Shown here in pieces: positions 51,895-63,600 of a stretch of DNA of 64,000 nucleotides. Position numbers and translations under genes: made by a program. This DNA is from Doris montereyensis (lineage: Eukaryota; Mollusca; Gastropoda; Nudibranchia; Dorididae): assembly GCA_037039925.1 (NCBI GenBank), contig JAXRKP010000416.1, forward strand, positions 18,501 through 82,500. Reading direction: 5' to 3'. The notes beneath the pieces are model-generated. The model was not told the origin of the DNA. It saw only the letters and a program-made list of their open reading frames with translations, and searched no databases. How positions within the stretch are numbered: position 1 is the first letter of the stretch; the number at the start of each line of letters is the position of its first letter.

Positions 51895-53175
51895 CTGAGG
51901 CCAAATTTTTAGGTTATCCTTCTTGCTCATGTTCAAAGCCTTAAGTAAAAATGTCCAAAAGACTGAATATTCTGCGAGTTGTGGGCCACACAGATTGGTG
52001 TGCTGACAGAGTGACCCTATTGATATTTCATAAAGCATTGGTCCGGTCAAAGCTGGACTATGGCTCTGTTGTTTATGGATCCGCCCCCAAACATGTATAA
52101 AAAATACTGGACCCCATTCATCATCAGGGTTTTCGTATTGCTTAGGCGCCTTCCGAACTTCAGTCGTAAAAGCTATATGTAGAAGCCAGCGAACCATCTT
52201 TACATCACCGATGACCTAAAACTGTCAATAGTCAATGAATTGCTATTTGAAATTAAAGTCACTACCCCAAAACGCTGCCTACAAAAACGTATTTGAAGCT
52301 TCCCCGTCTGTGATAATTGCGACATCAAAACTAGCCCACATATTGCGCGAACTAGCCCACATATTACAAGGAAACATGAATTACCAGAAAATAAATAATA
52401 GTAACTTTCAAATTCCCCCACCATGGACCAAAACCCATATATAATTAGATTATTCATTGTCCAAATTTTCAAACGACAAAACGAGCCAGCTTGTTTTTCA
52501 ACAGAAATTTTGTTCAGATGAGGAATAGTTTCCTGACAGTGTTCATGTTTACACAGATGGCTCGAAAGAGAGTGAAAACGTAAATGCTGCCATTTATGAT
52601 CCGGATCATCCGGCATCCTCGAAGAATGTGCGTCTGAAAGTTGAAAGACACTACTTCTATTTTCAATGCATAATTGCACGTCAGTCTTTTAACTTTGAAT
52701 TATTTAAAACTGCCGTCGAGGAATTTTTAAAAAAGTTATCGATATTGTCTGGACAGAAAGCCTGTCTGCCCTTTCAGGGTCTGAGAAATGTAGTAACAAT
52801 ACTAATTTAATAAGACACGTTTTAAAATACTTTGTTGACAAATCCCTACGTTTGTTTGGATACCAGGGCATGTTGGCATAAATGGAAATGAAAGTGCCGA
52901 TAAGTTGGCAAAAGAGGCCCGATCCAAAGATGTTAGCCCTGGTGCTTTATTTCAGTATGCAAACTTGGAGGTTTTAGTAAATTTGACAGGAGGAGTGGGA
53001 CCAAGACGTTAATAACAAGCTTCATGAAGTGGTCCCAAAAATGACAGAAAGGCTAAATGTAAAAGTAAGAAATAGAAAAGAAGAGATCGTTTTAAGTCGC
53101 TCACATTTTGGTCATTCGTGGCTCACACAGGGTTTCCTGTTGACCCATGATGACCAGTTTTTCTCGTGCATGTAA
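51895..53175 (+). mobile_element. Jockey-like LINE, RT thumb, RNase H and C-terminus (right)
   Basis: Coding resumes with EAKFLG, then KRLNILRVVGHTDWCADRVT, FHKALVRSKLDYGSVVYGSA (51,930-52,085) and LGAFRTS. RNase H H-domain motifs are VHVYTDGSKES (52,541) and WIPGHVGINGNESADKLAKE (52,857-52,922), followed by FGHSWLTQGFLL near 53,110. The order is that of Jockey-type LINEs that carry an RNase H domain. Frames change several times. This element, interrupted twice, spans about 44.9-53.2 kb. Confidence 0.82.
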
Positions 53176-53739
53176 ATCTTTCAGATTTCCTCTGATTTAA
53201 GATTATTTGAGGTTTTCTAGTTTTAACATTTATCTCTTAAGTTTCCTTTTCTTCTCGTTTTCCAAAAATACTTCTATGTTCGCTGTTATGAATAGGTGAG
53301 ATGGTTTAGCACAACAGGATAAAATTCCCGACTCCAGGCCAATCGCCGATCTTTATACTAATCACCAGCGAAGCACGCTGCTTTAAATTTCACTTTTACT
53401 TTCATGACGAACTACAATTTCCACACTGATCTGCGAGGCCCTACTACTCACTAGAGAAGATTTCAGATTTAAAAATCGGAACCTTCTTTACTTCCTTCAG
53501 GTTTTTTTCAGATTTTTTAGTCTGAAATATACTAAAGCATTTGTAGTGGATATAGCCTTTCGCGTAAAGGATTTTGGGATAGATTTAGACAATGTTGAGA
53601 TGCACTGACTTACCTCTCAGCAGTCAGTTCACGTGAATGTGATCTGCGGTCGACGATTTTTCATTCTTTCATTCCAGGGGAAAATCGAAGCTAAGTCGTT
53701 TTAAATTTCCTATTGCGTTATTTGCGATGTACGTTATAA
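53176..53739. other. Right arm, no recognised feature
   Basis: Mirror of 30,311-30,944. Confidence 0.35.
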
Positions 53740-54555
53740 TCCTATTTGTGGGTTATTGTGATTTAATAGTCTAATCTAATCTAGAGCTAGACAAGATTAA
53801 GATCGATCTGCTTGAGTAAAGTGACCTAGATTCTTTATCTGTGAGATCTAGATGTAGATTTTTATTATGACGGCTTGACAGTCCTAGATCTAAGTCGTAG
53901 GTTTCCCTAGGCCATAGCTTGGGTTAGTGTATAAGCGTATAAATAGATCTAGCTTGTTAACAGATTAAACTCATTCTTGCTCGGCGTTCCAGAGATTCTA
54001 GATTTGATCTAGATTCTAGTAGAGAGATCTTGAAAATAAGCGCGCACGTTGTTGATCTAAATTCTTCTAGTCTATATTTAGATTATTCTAGATTTAGATT
54101 TTAGACAGACATACTATTTTATGATAAATCTGGATTCAATCTAGTAAGATGTATATAAGATATATTTTGATCTAAGTCTAATTGTTATCTAGAGTCCTAA
54201 AAACTACGAGACTAGATTTAGATTACTATAATTTGTCGCACCCATTTCTTCAATAACTTTAGCAGAGCTAGAGTTAGATTTCTAGATCTACTTGGTCGCC
54301 TAGTTAATAGAATCAGAATTGATTTAGAACTTTGCTATACGTATAACTGTTATAATAACAAGTAAATCTTCAAAACAACTAACCGTAAATCTAGGTTAAA
54401 GGTAAGCTAGCTCTAGAATGTAAATCTAGACAATTTAACAATTAGGGGATGACCTGTCAAAAGTTTAGGTTTAATGATTGGCATTCACCAGTAGATGTGA
54501 TTGATTTAGATCTAAGTTCTATGACTACGAATACATTCTGGCTGTCAACTTAAGA
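53740..54555. repeat. CTAGAT-rich region (right)
   Basis: Mirror of 29,556-30,310, with many small differences within the hexamer-rich words. Confidence 0.55.
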
Positions 54556-55995
54556 TTATAATAGTGAACTCCTTTCGAGTTATATCAGAAAGGTAGAGAA
54601 AGATGGCATTGCATGGTGCTGTTAGGCTATTGTAAGTGTGAGATTGAATACGGTACAGGAGGTGTTCGGTGTCTGAAAGTTTCACATTTCAGACTGTCAG
54701 ATTTTAAAAATGTATTTGCCATTTACATCCCAGCTTTCTGTCATTCATGGGATTGCCTTTTACAATCAGTATTAAACCTGTTCTGATCTGATCGTTATAC
54801 GAATGAAATATTATTCTGAATGACGCATTTACAAACTATTTCGGAATAATGACCTAGAAACTATTCTTGCGTTTCTGACAGAAATTGGAATATATCGACA
54901 GATCTAGAGTACTAAATAAGTATGAATTTTTAACACATTGTCATTGACTATTTTTTTAAAAATATTCACAAATATTTTACGGAAGCTTTTGATTTTCTTA
55001 AAGTGCGTTATGTTGTGCCTGGACAGTCGTTAGTAATATTGGTCAGCTACGAACCCTAAGATCACCGCCATGGTGGACAGGGTTACTACAAAGAAACAAA
55101 CAAACAAGTAACTCTAAAGTAATATTTTGCAATTTATATAACAATATATAGAATAACATCTAGCGTAACATATCGCAACTACACAGCTGTATGGTTGAAA
55201 CTCAAATTAATTTAAACAATTCATGGCACGCATTAGAAAATTAACAAATATTTTATTCTCATGTACTAAAAATGTTGAATCAATTTCATGCAAAAAGAAT
55301 GAGGCTCTTTAGGACGTGAATTTAATTTTTAGAAAAGTACGGATATAAGAAGATATTAATAGCATACATATATATATAATTGTAAAAATACTACAAAAAG
55401 AAACAGACATGAAAAGAACAGAATTTGATTGTCAATATCTTTCAAATCTTTGCATTGAAAATCGCTTGAAACTCATCACGCTCACAGGCATGGAATTCTT
55501 AAAAAAATGAAAACATTAAACTGTTGTGTGCTGACTCAAGGGCAACCCCATCTCCATGTCGTCTCGTTAACCTTAAATTTGGCTTTGTCCAGCTTGCTCA
55601 CCCGACCTAAAGCCTAAAAGCCTTTATTATTGGTTGATACATCAGGTACATTAAATAGAATTATTTACATTTCAAGACAGCTCGGAAATAGCGAGAATTC
55701 GGATTTAGCGAGATGTTGTGGCCAGTCCCGGCTGTCATCAATCAATCTCGCTACTTTCGAGTCCCACCCATATATGATAACATTTGCTAACTTCCAGGTC
55801 TAATACTAATTAGTTTTCTCTTCCCTCTGGGAAAGTATGTTGATGGCAAGGAAGGGTAGCAATATAAAACTAGTATAGAATAAAAGTAAAGCTCTCCCGC
55901 TGTAAAAAAAAAATACTTTCAAAATTTGTCTCGTAACATCTTGACTCGTCATTTTATAAAAAAGTGGTAAAAGTCCCTTGGCCTAGTTAACGAGA
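54556..55995. other. Right arm, AT-rich, no gene recognised
   Basis: Mirror of 28,091-29,555. Part of the TTTGATTT-rich stretch is missing or changed at 54,880-54,960. Confidence 0.45.
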
Positions 55996-55997
55996 TG

Positions 55998-56215
<218 letters not shown>

Positions 56216-56299
56216 TCTAGCGACTTAAAGATACATGTCACGTAGATCTAGGCCTTATTCACTTACTGAGTTAAAAATAAAACAAGATTTACTAGAACA

Positions 56300-57245
56300 T
56301 CAGAATATTAACACTCTCGACGGCAGAATATTAACCTCTCGAAGGCAGAATATTAACCCTCTCGGCGGCAGAATATTAACCCTCTCGGCGGCAGAATATT
56401 AACCCTCTCAACGGCAGAATATTAACCCAGTTAAAAAAAAGATTTACTAGAACAACAGAATATTAACCCTCTCGATGGCAGAATATTAACCCCTCGGTGG
56501 CAAAATATAAAGTCTCCCGGCGGCAGAATATTAACCCTCTCGACGGCAGAATATTAACCCTGTCGATGGCAGAATATTAACCCTCTCGATGGCAGAATAT
56601 TAACCCTCTCGACGGCAAAATATTAACCCCCACGACGGTAGAATATTAACCCTCTCGACGGCAGAATATTAACCATCTCGGTGGCAGAATATTAACCCTC
56701 TCGACGGCAGAATTTTAACCCTCTCGATGGCAGAATATTAACCCTCTCGATGGCAGAATATTAACCCTCTCGATGGCAGAATATTAACCCCCTCGACGGC
56801 AGAATATTAACCCTCACGACGGTAGAGTATAAACCCTCTCGGTGGCAGAATATTAACCCTCTCGATGGCATAATATTAATCCTCTCGATGGCAGAATATT
56901 AACCCTCTCGACGGCAGAATATTAACCCCACGACGGTAGAATATTAACCTTCTCGACGGCAGAATATTTACCCTCTCGGTGGCAGAATATTAACCCTCTC
57001 GACGGCAGCATATTAACCCTCTCGATGGCATAATATCAACCCTCTCGATGGCAGAATATTAACCCTCTCAACGGCAGAATATTAACCCTCTCGATGGCAG
57101 AATATTAACCCTCTCGATGGCATAATATCAACCCTCTCGATGGCAGATTATTAACCATCTCAACGGCAGAATATTAACCCTCTCGATGGCATAATATTAA
57201 CCCTCTCAGTGGCAGAATATGAACCCTCTCGATGCCATAATATCA
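56300..57245 (-). repeat. 23-bp minisatellite (right)
   Basis: About 41 inverted copies. Unit-by-unit variants (ATC, GTC, ACC endings, the AAAAAGATTTACTAGAACAA insertion near 56,440) follow the same order as on the left. Confidence 0.92.
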
Positions 57246-57479
57246 ACGTTTTGGGTCATTCGGGAGGTTAAAGAATAGGTCAATGACGATAGGCCAGAGC
57301 GGAGTTTTCGCATCAAAATACGTCAGTGTGTTAGGAGTTTCAAAAGCAATAGTTTATTAAGTATGCAAGGACTAGGTGGAGCCAAATTTACTTGTGAATA
57401 CAAAAAACAACTGTGCCTTCGAATGGGTTAATTTCCTTCGTCTTTTTTCAAACAAACCTTGTGTGTAACATTAAAAAAT

Positions 57480-58130
57480 CATTACAAGTACCTTGAATTA
57501 CATGTTACGAGTACCTTGATTCTATTACATATTACATTGTACATTGATTCTATTACATATTACATTAAAAACCTTGATTCTATTACATATTACACTACAA
57601 GTACATTGATTCTATTCATATTACATACAAGTACTTGATTCTATTACATATTACATTACAAGTACATTGATTCTATTACATATTACATTTACCTTGATTC
57701 TATTACATATTACATTACAAGTACATTGATTCTATTACATATTACATTAAAAGTACCTTGATTCTATTACATAGTACATTAAAAGTACCTTGATTCTATT
57801 ACATGATACATTACACGTACCTTGATTCTATTACATGTTACATTACAAGTACCTTGATTCTATTACATGTTACATTACAAGTACCTTGATTCTATGACAT
57901 ATTACATTAAAAGTACATTGATTATATTACATATTACATTAAAAGTACCTTGATTCTGTTCTATATCTCGATTCTATTTCATATTACATTAAAAGTACAA
58001 TTATTTTATGACATATTACATTAAAAGTACCTTGATACTATTACATATCACATTACAAGTACATTGATTATATTACATATTGCATTACAAGTACATTGAT
58101 TTTATTATATATTAGATTACAACTAGATAA
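57480..58130 (-). repeat. ~31-bp minisatellite (right)
   Basis: About 21 inverted copies. Some units are shortened at 57,600-57,700 compared with the left arm. Confidence 0.9.
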
Positions 58131-58267
58131 TAGAAATACTATTGCTAAAAAAAAAACCAGCGAGGCAAGGGGCATGTCGAAAGTGAAGGAAATGACATTG
58201 AGTAATATTAAATCCCCAATGGAACAAAGAGGAGACAAATAGAAGTCAGATCAGAATGAATAGACAG

Positions 58268-58355
58268 AAAACAACTCTGGCCACAATGGGAATCGACACC
58301 CATCGCCTCGCCATGAAAACAAAACCGTGCTACCAACCGAGCTGACTACACTCCT
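58268..58355 (-). mobile_element. tRNA-like SINE head, second type (right)
   Basis: On the minus strand it reads TAGTCAGCTCGGTTGGTAGC then ACGG and, after a spacer, GGGTGTCGATTCCCATTG. The B box is better preserved than in the left arm. Confidence 0.55.
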
Positions 58356-58359
58356 TCAA

Positions 58360-58934
58360 AGGAATGTCATTGCCAAGGTCAATCATTTTGTTGTGGCTTT
58401 TGTTTCCAACCAGGCATTCCTGTATTACAAAAGACATCAAATCCGATTACTTCAAAAACCCGTTAAAAAAATCTCGGATAAAAAGAACCGCCAAATGAGT
58501 ACTTTATCTATGAAATGTTAGTCAAATATTATCTCCTTTCTTGTAACCTTGGCTTGGGTCGTTTTCGGTATAACGCCATTCGCTTTATAACGTCAGGTTG
58601 CTACTAAATGGCACAACAGGTGAGGGAGCTGGCGGTATAAAGAAGTTTGAGTCTATAATGAGCTTCGCGTGAACATGTAAGTTTCTGCAAGTTTTCTACT
58701 ACGAACATAATATCTCCATCGCTGTGTGTAAGAAGTTGTATAAATTGTATTTAATGCTTAACTGATTTCTTATTCTTTAATTCTTGCAGGGAATCTTATC
58801 TTTAATTATGGAAATACCAAATAAAGATTTTAGTGAATAATAGTGATAGATCTAGATCTATTTATACATGTATTGTTAAACAACAGAAAAAAGAAGAGAA
58901 AAAAAGAAACATCGACAACAAAAAGCGCCAAAAT
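58360..58934. other. Right arm, no recognised feature
   Basis: Mirror of 25,170-25,734. The open frame at 58,327-58,521 is not recognised. Confidence 0.4.
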
Positions 58935-59275
58935 AATATAGCTACATATGTGTACAAAGTGATAGTGTACAAAGTGATAGCTACATATGTGTACAAAGTG
59001 ATAGCTACATATGTGTACAAAGTGATAGCTACATATGTGTACAAAGTGATAGATACATATGTGTACAAAGTGATAGCTACATATGTGTACAAAGTGATAG
59101 CTACATATGTGTACAAAGTGATAGATACATATGTGTACAAAGTGATAGATACATATGTGTACAAAGTGATAGCTACATATGTGTACAAAGTGATAGCTAC
59201 ATATGTGTACAAAGTGATAGCTACATATGTGTACAAAGTGATAGCTACACATGTGTACAAAGTGATAGCTACATT
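58935..59275 (-). repeat. 24-bp minisatellite (right)
   Basis: About 14 inverted copies, including one shortened unit near 58,965. Confidence 0.92.
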
Positions 59276-59369
59276 TAAGCCTAAAATGGAGATAATAATC
59301 ATTCACTTCTTGCACGATCTCATCGACATTACAGCATCATTCAAAGAGTGTCCTATCAAACCCTTTGCC

Positions 59370-59640
59370 CTCACCAAGGTAAAGTCTGGTAAAGAGTGCT
59401 AACTAGTGCTAGTGTAATGTGATTACAAGAGAACCCAAACCCAATCCAGGTGTGGAAACCCTTTGCCCTCACCAAGGTAAATTCTGGTAAATTAGTGCTA
59501 ACTAGTGCTAGTGTAATGTGATTACAAGAAAAACCAAACCCAATCCAGGTGTGGAAACCCCTTTGCCATCACCAAGATCAATTCTGCGGTAAAGAGTGCT
59601 AAGTGTTAGTAGCAAGTGCAAATGTAGATATGTGAGTGTG
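59370..59640 (-). repeat. ~95-bp repeat, about three copies (right)
   Basis: Mirror of 24,490-24,775, just downstream of the exon 6 stop of the right gene copy. Confidence 0.75.
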
Positions 59641-59645
59641 AGTGA

Positions 59646-59943
59646 TTACGGACGGAATTTATATAATATCTCGTCCTTGTTTTCTTCGTCCTTGTGTGGT
59701 AAAGCGATGACGACATTGGTATGTGAGATAACCTTGAAACCCAGAGACAAGTGCATTCTCAGAGATGGATCGTTGTCAGTCTCTATCCACGCTATCACGG
59801 GTAGATCGTCCTTGAAATACTCTTGAACCAAATGGCTGACCACAACTTTGGCCAGGCCCTTTCTCCGATCTTGCTCTCGTGTGTGCAACATGCCCACGGT
59901 ACCGTATTCCGTTCCCAGTTCAAATGAGACGCATTCGTTCTTG
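59646..59943 (-). CDS. GLYAT-like acyltransferase, exon 6 (right, in frame)
   Basis: The terminal exon follows the acceptor TGTTATTTTCAG| on the minus strand and ends at TAA (59,646-59,648). It starts SKNECVSFELGTEYGTVGML. Next is HTREQDRRKGLAKVVVSHLV, the acyl-CoA pyrophosphate-binding loop of the GNAT fold (R-R-K-G-L-A in place of Q/R-x-x-G-x-G/A). It is followed by IETDNDPSLRMHLSLGFKVI, the N-x-x-S...L-G-F motif of the last helix and strand. The whole exon is open, unlike the left copy. Joining to exon 5 leaves a one-base phase mismatch (ATAG + CAAG). A missing A in the exon 5 end would give ...WQN-SKNEC. Neighbours are SINE and minisatellite DNA. Confidence 0.72.
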
Positions 59944-59984
59944 CTGAAAATAACAGAAAGAGAGAGAGAGAGAGAGAGCCAGAG

Positions 59985-60290
59985 TTTGATTTGAATTGAT
60001 TTAACCACATCCACAACTAAGATTCAAATTTTGCCCTGACTGCCCTATTGTTAACAGCCGAGGGACCTTTAACGTGCACAGAGTGTTGTGATCTGCACAC
60101 GGGACCTTCGTTTTATCGTCCGTCTACGATGGGAGTAAGCGAGGTGGCGATCCACCTACCTGGACCTGGGATAGATTTTGCTCGAAAAAATTGAGAAAAT
60201 GCTTCAAACGTTGGCGGTGCTCGAACCCACTACCTTTTGGTTGAGAGACTGACATCTTGCCTCTGGACTACCGAGTCTCTTCTTCTTCCC
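59985..60290 (-). mobile_element. tRNA-derived SINE (right)
   Basis: Reverse complement of the SINE at 23,840-24,140, with the B-box-like GGGTTCGAGCACC and the CCCGTGTGCAGATCACAACA body intact. Confidence 0.72.
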
Positions 60291-60329
60291 TCCTCCTCCT
60301 CCGAGAGAGGGACTTAGAGACAAAGATAT

Positions 60330-60645
<316 letters not shown>

Positions 60646-60782
60646 TTGTGGCTTTTGTGGTGAGCTGCATTTGGGTGAAATTGCGACCAGCTAAAGACGT
60701 GTTGAATGAAAATCAAGGATGTACTTATATATTTCTTTTTAGCCAAAGATTCCACTTTGAAATTGAAAGTACAAAGCCTTAC

Positions 60783-60934
60783 CTATTTGCCAGAGACAGA
60801 CATTTGGAAAGCGAGCTAATAACACCTGGAAATATTGTGGAGTGAATGGACTGCTGGCAATCCAGGTGCTGGCACAATATTCCAATTCTGTGTCGGGATC
60901 TATCCGTCGAATTGTGAAGCCCTCAGGAATCTGC
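60783..60934 (-). CDS. GLYAT-like acyltransferase, exon 5 (right, in frame)
   Basis: This is a 152-nt exon bounded on the minus strand by CTTTTGCAG| and AATAG|GTAAGG, both good splice sites. It encodes QIPEGFTIRRIDPDTELEYC, ASTWIASSPFTPQYFQVLLA and RFPNVCLWQI. The I-P-x-G-F-x-I-R opening, the T-W...Y-F helix and the F-P-(N/S)-V-C-(L/V) strand fit the start of the C-terminal GNAT half of GLYAT-like enzymes. Next in the protein is exon 6 with the acyl-CoA loop. The left partner has lost this frame by a one-base insertion and a two-base deletion near its end. Confidence 0.68.
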
Positions 60935-61094
60935 CTGCAAAAGATTGTGGTGGGCAGACTGTGGGTAATGTAAGGGCTTTTATGATTGCAATCAATTCTC
61001 TAGTAAGCTGTCCGCCGCGGAAATTTCCAAACTAAAACCTAAAAAAATGTCAACATTAGCCCAAATAAAAGCGCCACACGTTTGCAAAAATTGT

Positions 61095-61180
61095 CAAAAA
61101 AGATTTGCCAGGATTAAGAATCGAACTCGGGGCCTCCTGGATGGTAGTCAGGCGGTCTACCAACGCTGACTTACCAACGC
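61095..61180 (-). mobile_element. tRNA-like SINE head (right)
   Basis: On the minus strand it reads GCGTTGGTAGACCGCCTGAC, TACCATCCAGGAGGCCCCGA and GTTCGATTC, a canonical B-box sequence that is mutated in the left arm. No clear acceptor stem or CCA-ready end. Confidence 0.58.
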
Positions 61181-61614
61181 CTGAGACTTGAGAAATCTAT
61201 GGGGCTGTTTTAGAAAATAAAAACTCTGTTTTCATAAGTTTGATTTCAGGAAGTTTGAGGGTACGAGGTAGACCTGCTACTGTGTTCTTTACTTTTCATT
61301 ACAGTTTAAAAAAAACATGTCAATTTGTCAGCATTCACATTTTGTGAAAGTCTACTAAATTGACACATTTGCCATTTCATTAAAAAAATTAACCAATAAT
61401 GGAAACCAAAAGGAATTGTATTTGTTTGGACGGCAGTATTGCATGAAAAAAAACCCTCATGTGGTTTGGAGTAGTTTTTGTTTTATATACAAGTATAAGT
61501 TGTTGCTTTTATTCACAATAATGGTTATGCATGTGAGGTAAATTTGTCAGGATACAATCGCACACAACCGTAATGAACTTTTGACGTCCATAAAACATCG
61601 ATGACAATACTTTT

Positions 61615-61616
<2 letters not shown>

Positions 61617-61698
<82 letters not shown>

Positions 61699-61800
61699 AT
61701 ACATAAACAGACAAACACTTCTCCTCCTATAAAAACTGCCAATCTTCCCCCTCTTGTGTCTCTATCGTCACACAATTGCTGCTCTCTGCTCTCTAAAAAA

Positions 61801-61842
<42 letters not shown>

Positions 61843-61845
61843 GCC
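61617..61845. repeat. (TC)n tracts with internal unique insert (right)
   Basis: Two CT tracts (61,617-61,696 and about 61,803-61,841) are separated by about 105 bp of non-repeat sequence (ACATAAACAGACAAACACTT and onward). The left arm lacks this; it has GGGGGG and GGGAGGCAGGG interruptions instead. Confidence 0.85.
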
Positions 61846-62215
61846 TTTCAACACTACAATAATTATTAAAGAGGAAATACTAAATTGAATATGAAGGCCG
61901 AATACCTGTTCTACCTATTAGGCCTTCATATTCAATTTGTATTTCCTCTTTACTATTTACCAGCCTACTGCAGTATTCCTTTCACAATAATTTGTGTACC
62001 TCTTATGCATGTGTGAATATTTGTGTTAAATGTTGCATCTGTACTTTGTGGCACTTTGTCATATTTTCTTTAATCTGTGTAATGAGGAAACTGGTTTTCG
62101 TCAATGGTGAGCTTTATAAAAGATTTTGAGCATTGTAATGCTATATTGTGTGTATATGAATAATTACCTTTCAATCATGCGTACCAAGAGGTGAGAGCCT
62201 GAAGATAGTGTTTAC

Positions 62216-62332
62216 CTGGCCTTGATGTTCCTGGGTCTGCCCGCATCATGACCATATTCTTAATGACTGAATGAGCCACTCCCTTCTCCTTGGCTAGTCT
62301 TTCATAGACCGATGTTGCCAGGTTATCTATTC
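62216..62332 (-). CDS. GLYAT-like acyltransferase, exon 4 (right copy)
   Basis: The minus-strand exon between TACTTTCAG| and GGCCAG|GTAAAC encodes IDNLATSVYERLAKEKGVAH and SVIKNMVM. It then diverges from the left by ATGATGCGGGC versus ATGACAGGC. Its AGGAACATCAAGGCCAG end gives the correct phase to exon 5. Taking the left arm for the middle and the right arm for the end yields one continuous frame. Exons 1-3 of this copy, if present, lie beyond base 64,000. Confidence 0.6.
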
Positions 62333-62467
62333 CTGAAAGTACAAATCGAATAAGAAAAAAGAATTACGAGGTGACAAAAAGAAAGGGGTAGGCGGGATGT
62401 CTTTGGGGGGGGTTCCTGAAAGTGATTGTCTTTTCTTAGTTACACTCACAATTCTTTATTTATTTAT

Positions 62468-62790
62468 CAGTTCCCATTCTACTTTCTGGTGTATGGGTTC
62501 AGTTCCCATTCTACTTTCTGGTGTATGGGTTCAGTTCTCATTTTTTTCTACTTTCTGGTGTATGGGTTCAGTTCCCATTCTAATTTCTGGTGTATGGGTT
62601 CAGTTCCCATTCTACTTTCTGGTGTATGGGATCAGTTCCCATTCTACTTTCTGGTGTATGGGTTCAGTTCCCATTGTACTTTCTGATGTATGGGATCAGT
62701 TCCCATTCTACTTTCTGGTGTATGGGATCAGTAACATTCTACTTTCTTGTGTATGGGATCAGTTGCCATTCTATTTCTTGTGTATGGGAT
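62468..62790 (-). repeat. 32-bp array derived from LINE 3' terminus (right)
   Basis: About ten inverted copies of the unit at 21,205-21,545. One unit has an extra CATTTTTTTCTA stretch. Confidence 0.88.
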
Positions 62791-62995
62791 CAGTTGCCCG
62801 AGATGAAATGTCTTCAGGACGCCCTGTCCTGACATTTTCTGTTTTCTTCCAAGAAAGTTAAATATCTATGCTTTAATGCCTTTTTTATATCTTCTTCCAC
62901 ATTCTCCGAGGTCTACCTTTTGGTCTTTTACTTTGGGTTTTAGTACGACCTGCTCCATCTAATAACTCAATAAACTAGATTTGTTAAATTTTGAG
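62780..62995 (-). mobile_element. 3' end of RTE-like LINE (right copy)
   Basis: Reverse complement of 20,990-21,230. The K-G-R-P-R-R-(M/E)-W-(E)-E-D-I coding block lies near 62,900. Confidence 0.62.
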
Positions 62996-63370
62996 CTAAA
63001 AACAAGGTTTTCTCAGGACTCGCCCCAATCCCACCCTTCCCCCTCGCCTACGTTCCTCCTTTTTAAGTTCACAATACACATCTAAAAAGTTTGGGCATAG
63101 TTTGTAAATAATTATAGAAAACGTAGTAACTATAAAAACCATCATCTGTTTTCTTTACTCTTTGTCCTGTTAAAGGCAATAATAAAAAACAGACAAAGAA
63201 TACAGATAAAAAACGATTCAAGAACGGCAAACAATCCTCTTTCTGTTTCTCCCTTTCTTCCTTTGTACAGTAAGTGATGTAGATCGTTTTTAGTTCATTC
63301 AGAACCTTGCAGCGATGAGCTTTGTGGTTGCAAGTCCCCGTTTAGCCAGCCATTAGAGCAGTGGCTATCT
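62996..63370. other. Right arm, no recognised feature
   Basis: Mirror of about 20,640-20,990. Confidence 0.4.
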
Positions 63371-63374
63371 AGGC

Positions 63375-63600
63375 CCAATAGATCCCGGACATGGGGTTTG
63401 GCGCTACTTAGCGGCCCAAATATCCCGACATGGGGTTTGGCGCTATTTAGGCCCAAATATCCCGGACATGGGGGTTCGCGCTATTTAGCGGCCCAAATAT
63501 CCCGGACATGGGGGTTCGCGCTATTTAGCGGCCCAAACATCCCGGACATGGGGTTTGGCGTTACTTAGCGGCCCAAATATCCCGGATGTAAGGTGTTGAG
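63375..63600 (-). repeat. 40-bp minisatellite found only in right arm
   Basis: Five to six copies of CGGCCCAAATATCCCGGACA then TGGGGTTTGGCGCTATTTAG. The left arm has only fragments resembling single units at 20,405-20,445 and 20,610-20,635, with unrelated sequence between them. Confidence 0.85.
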
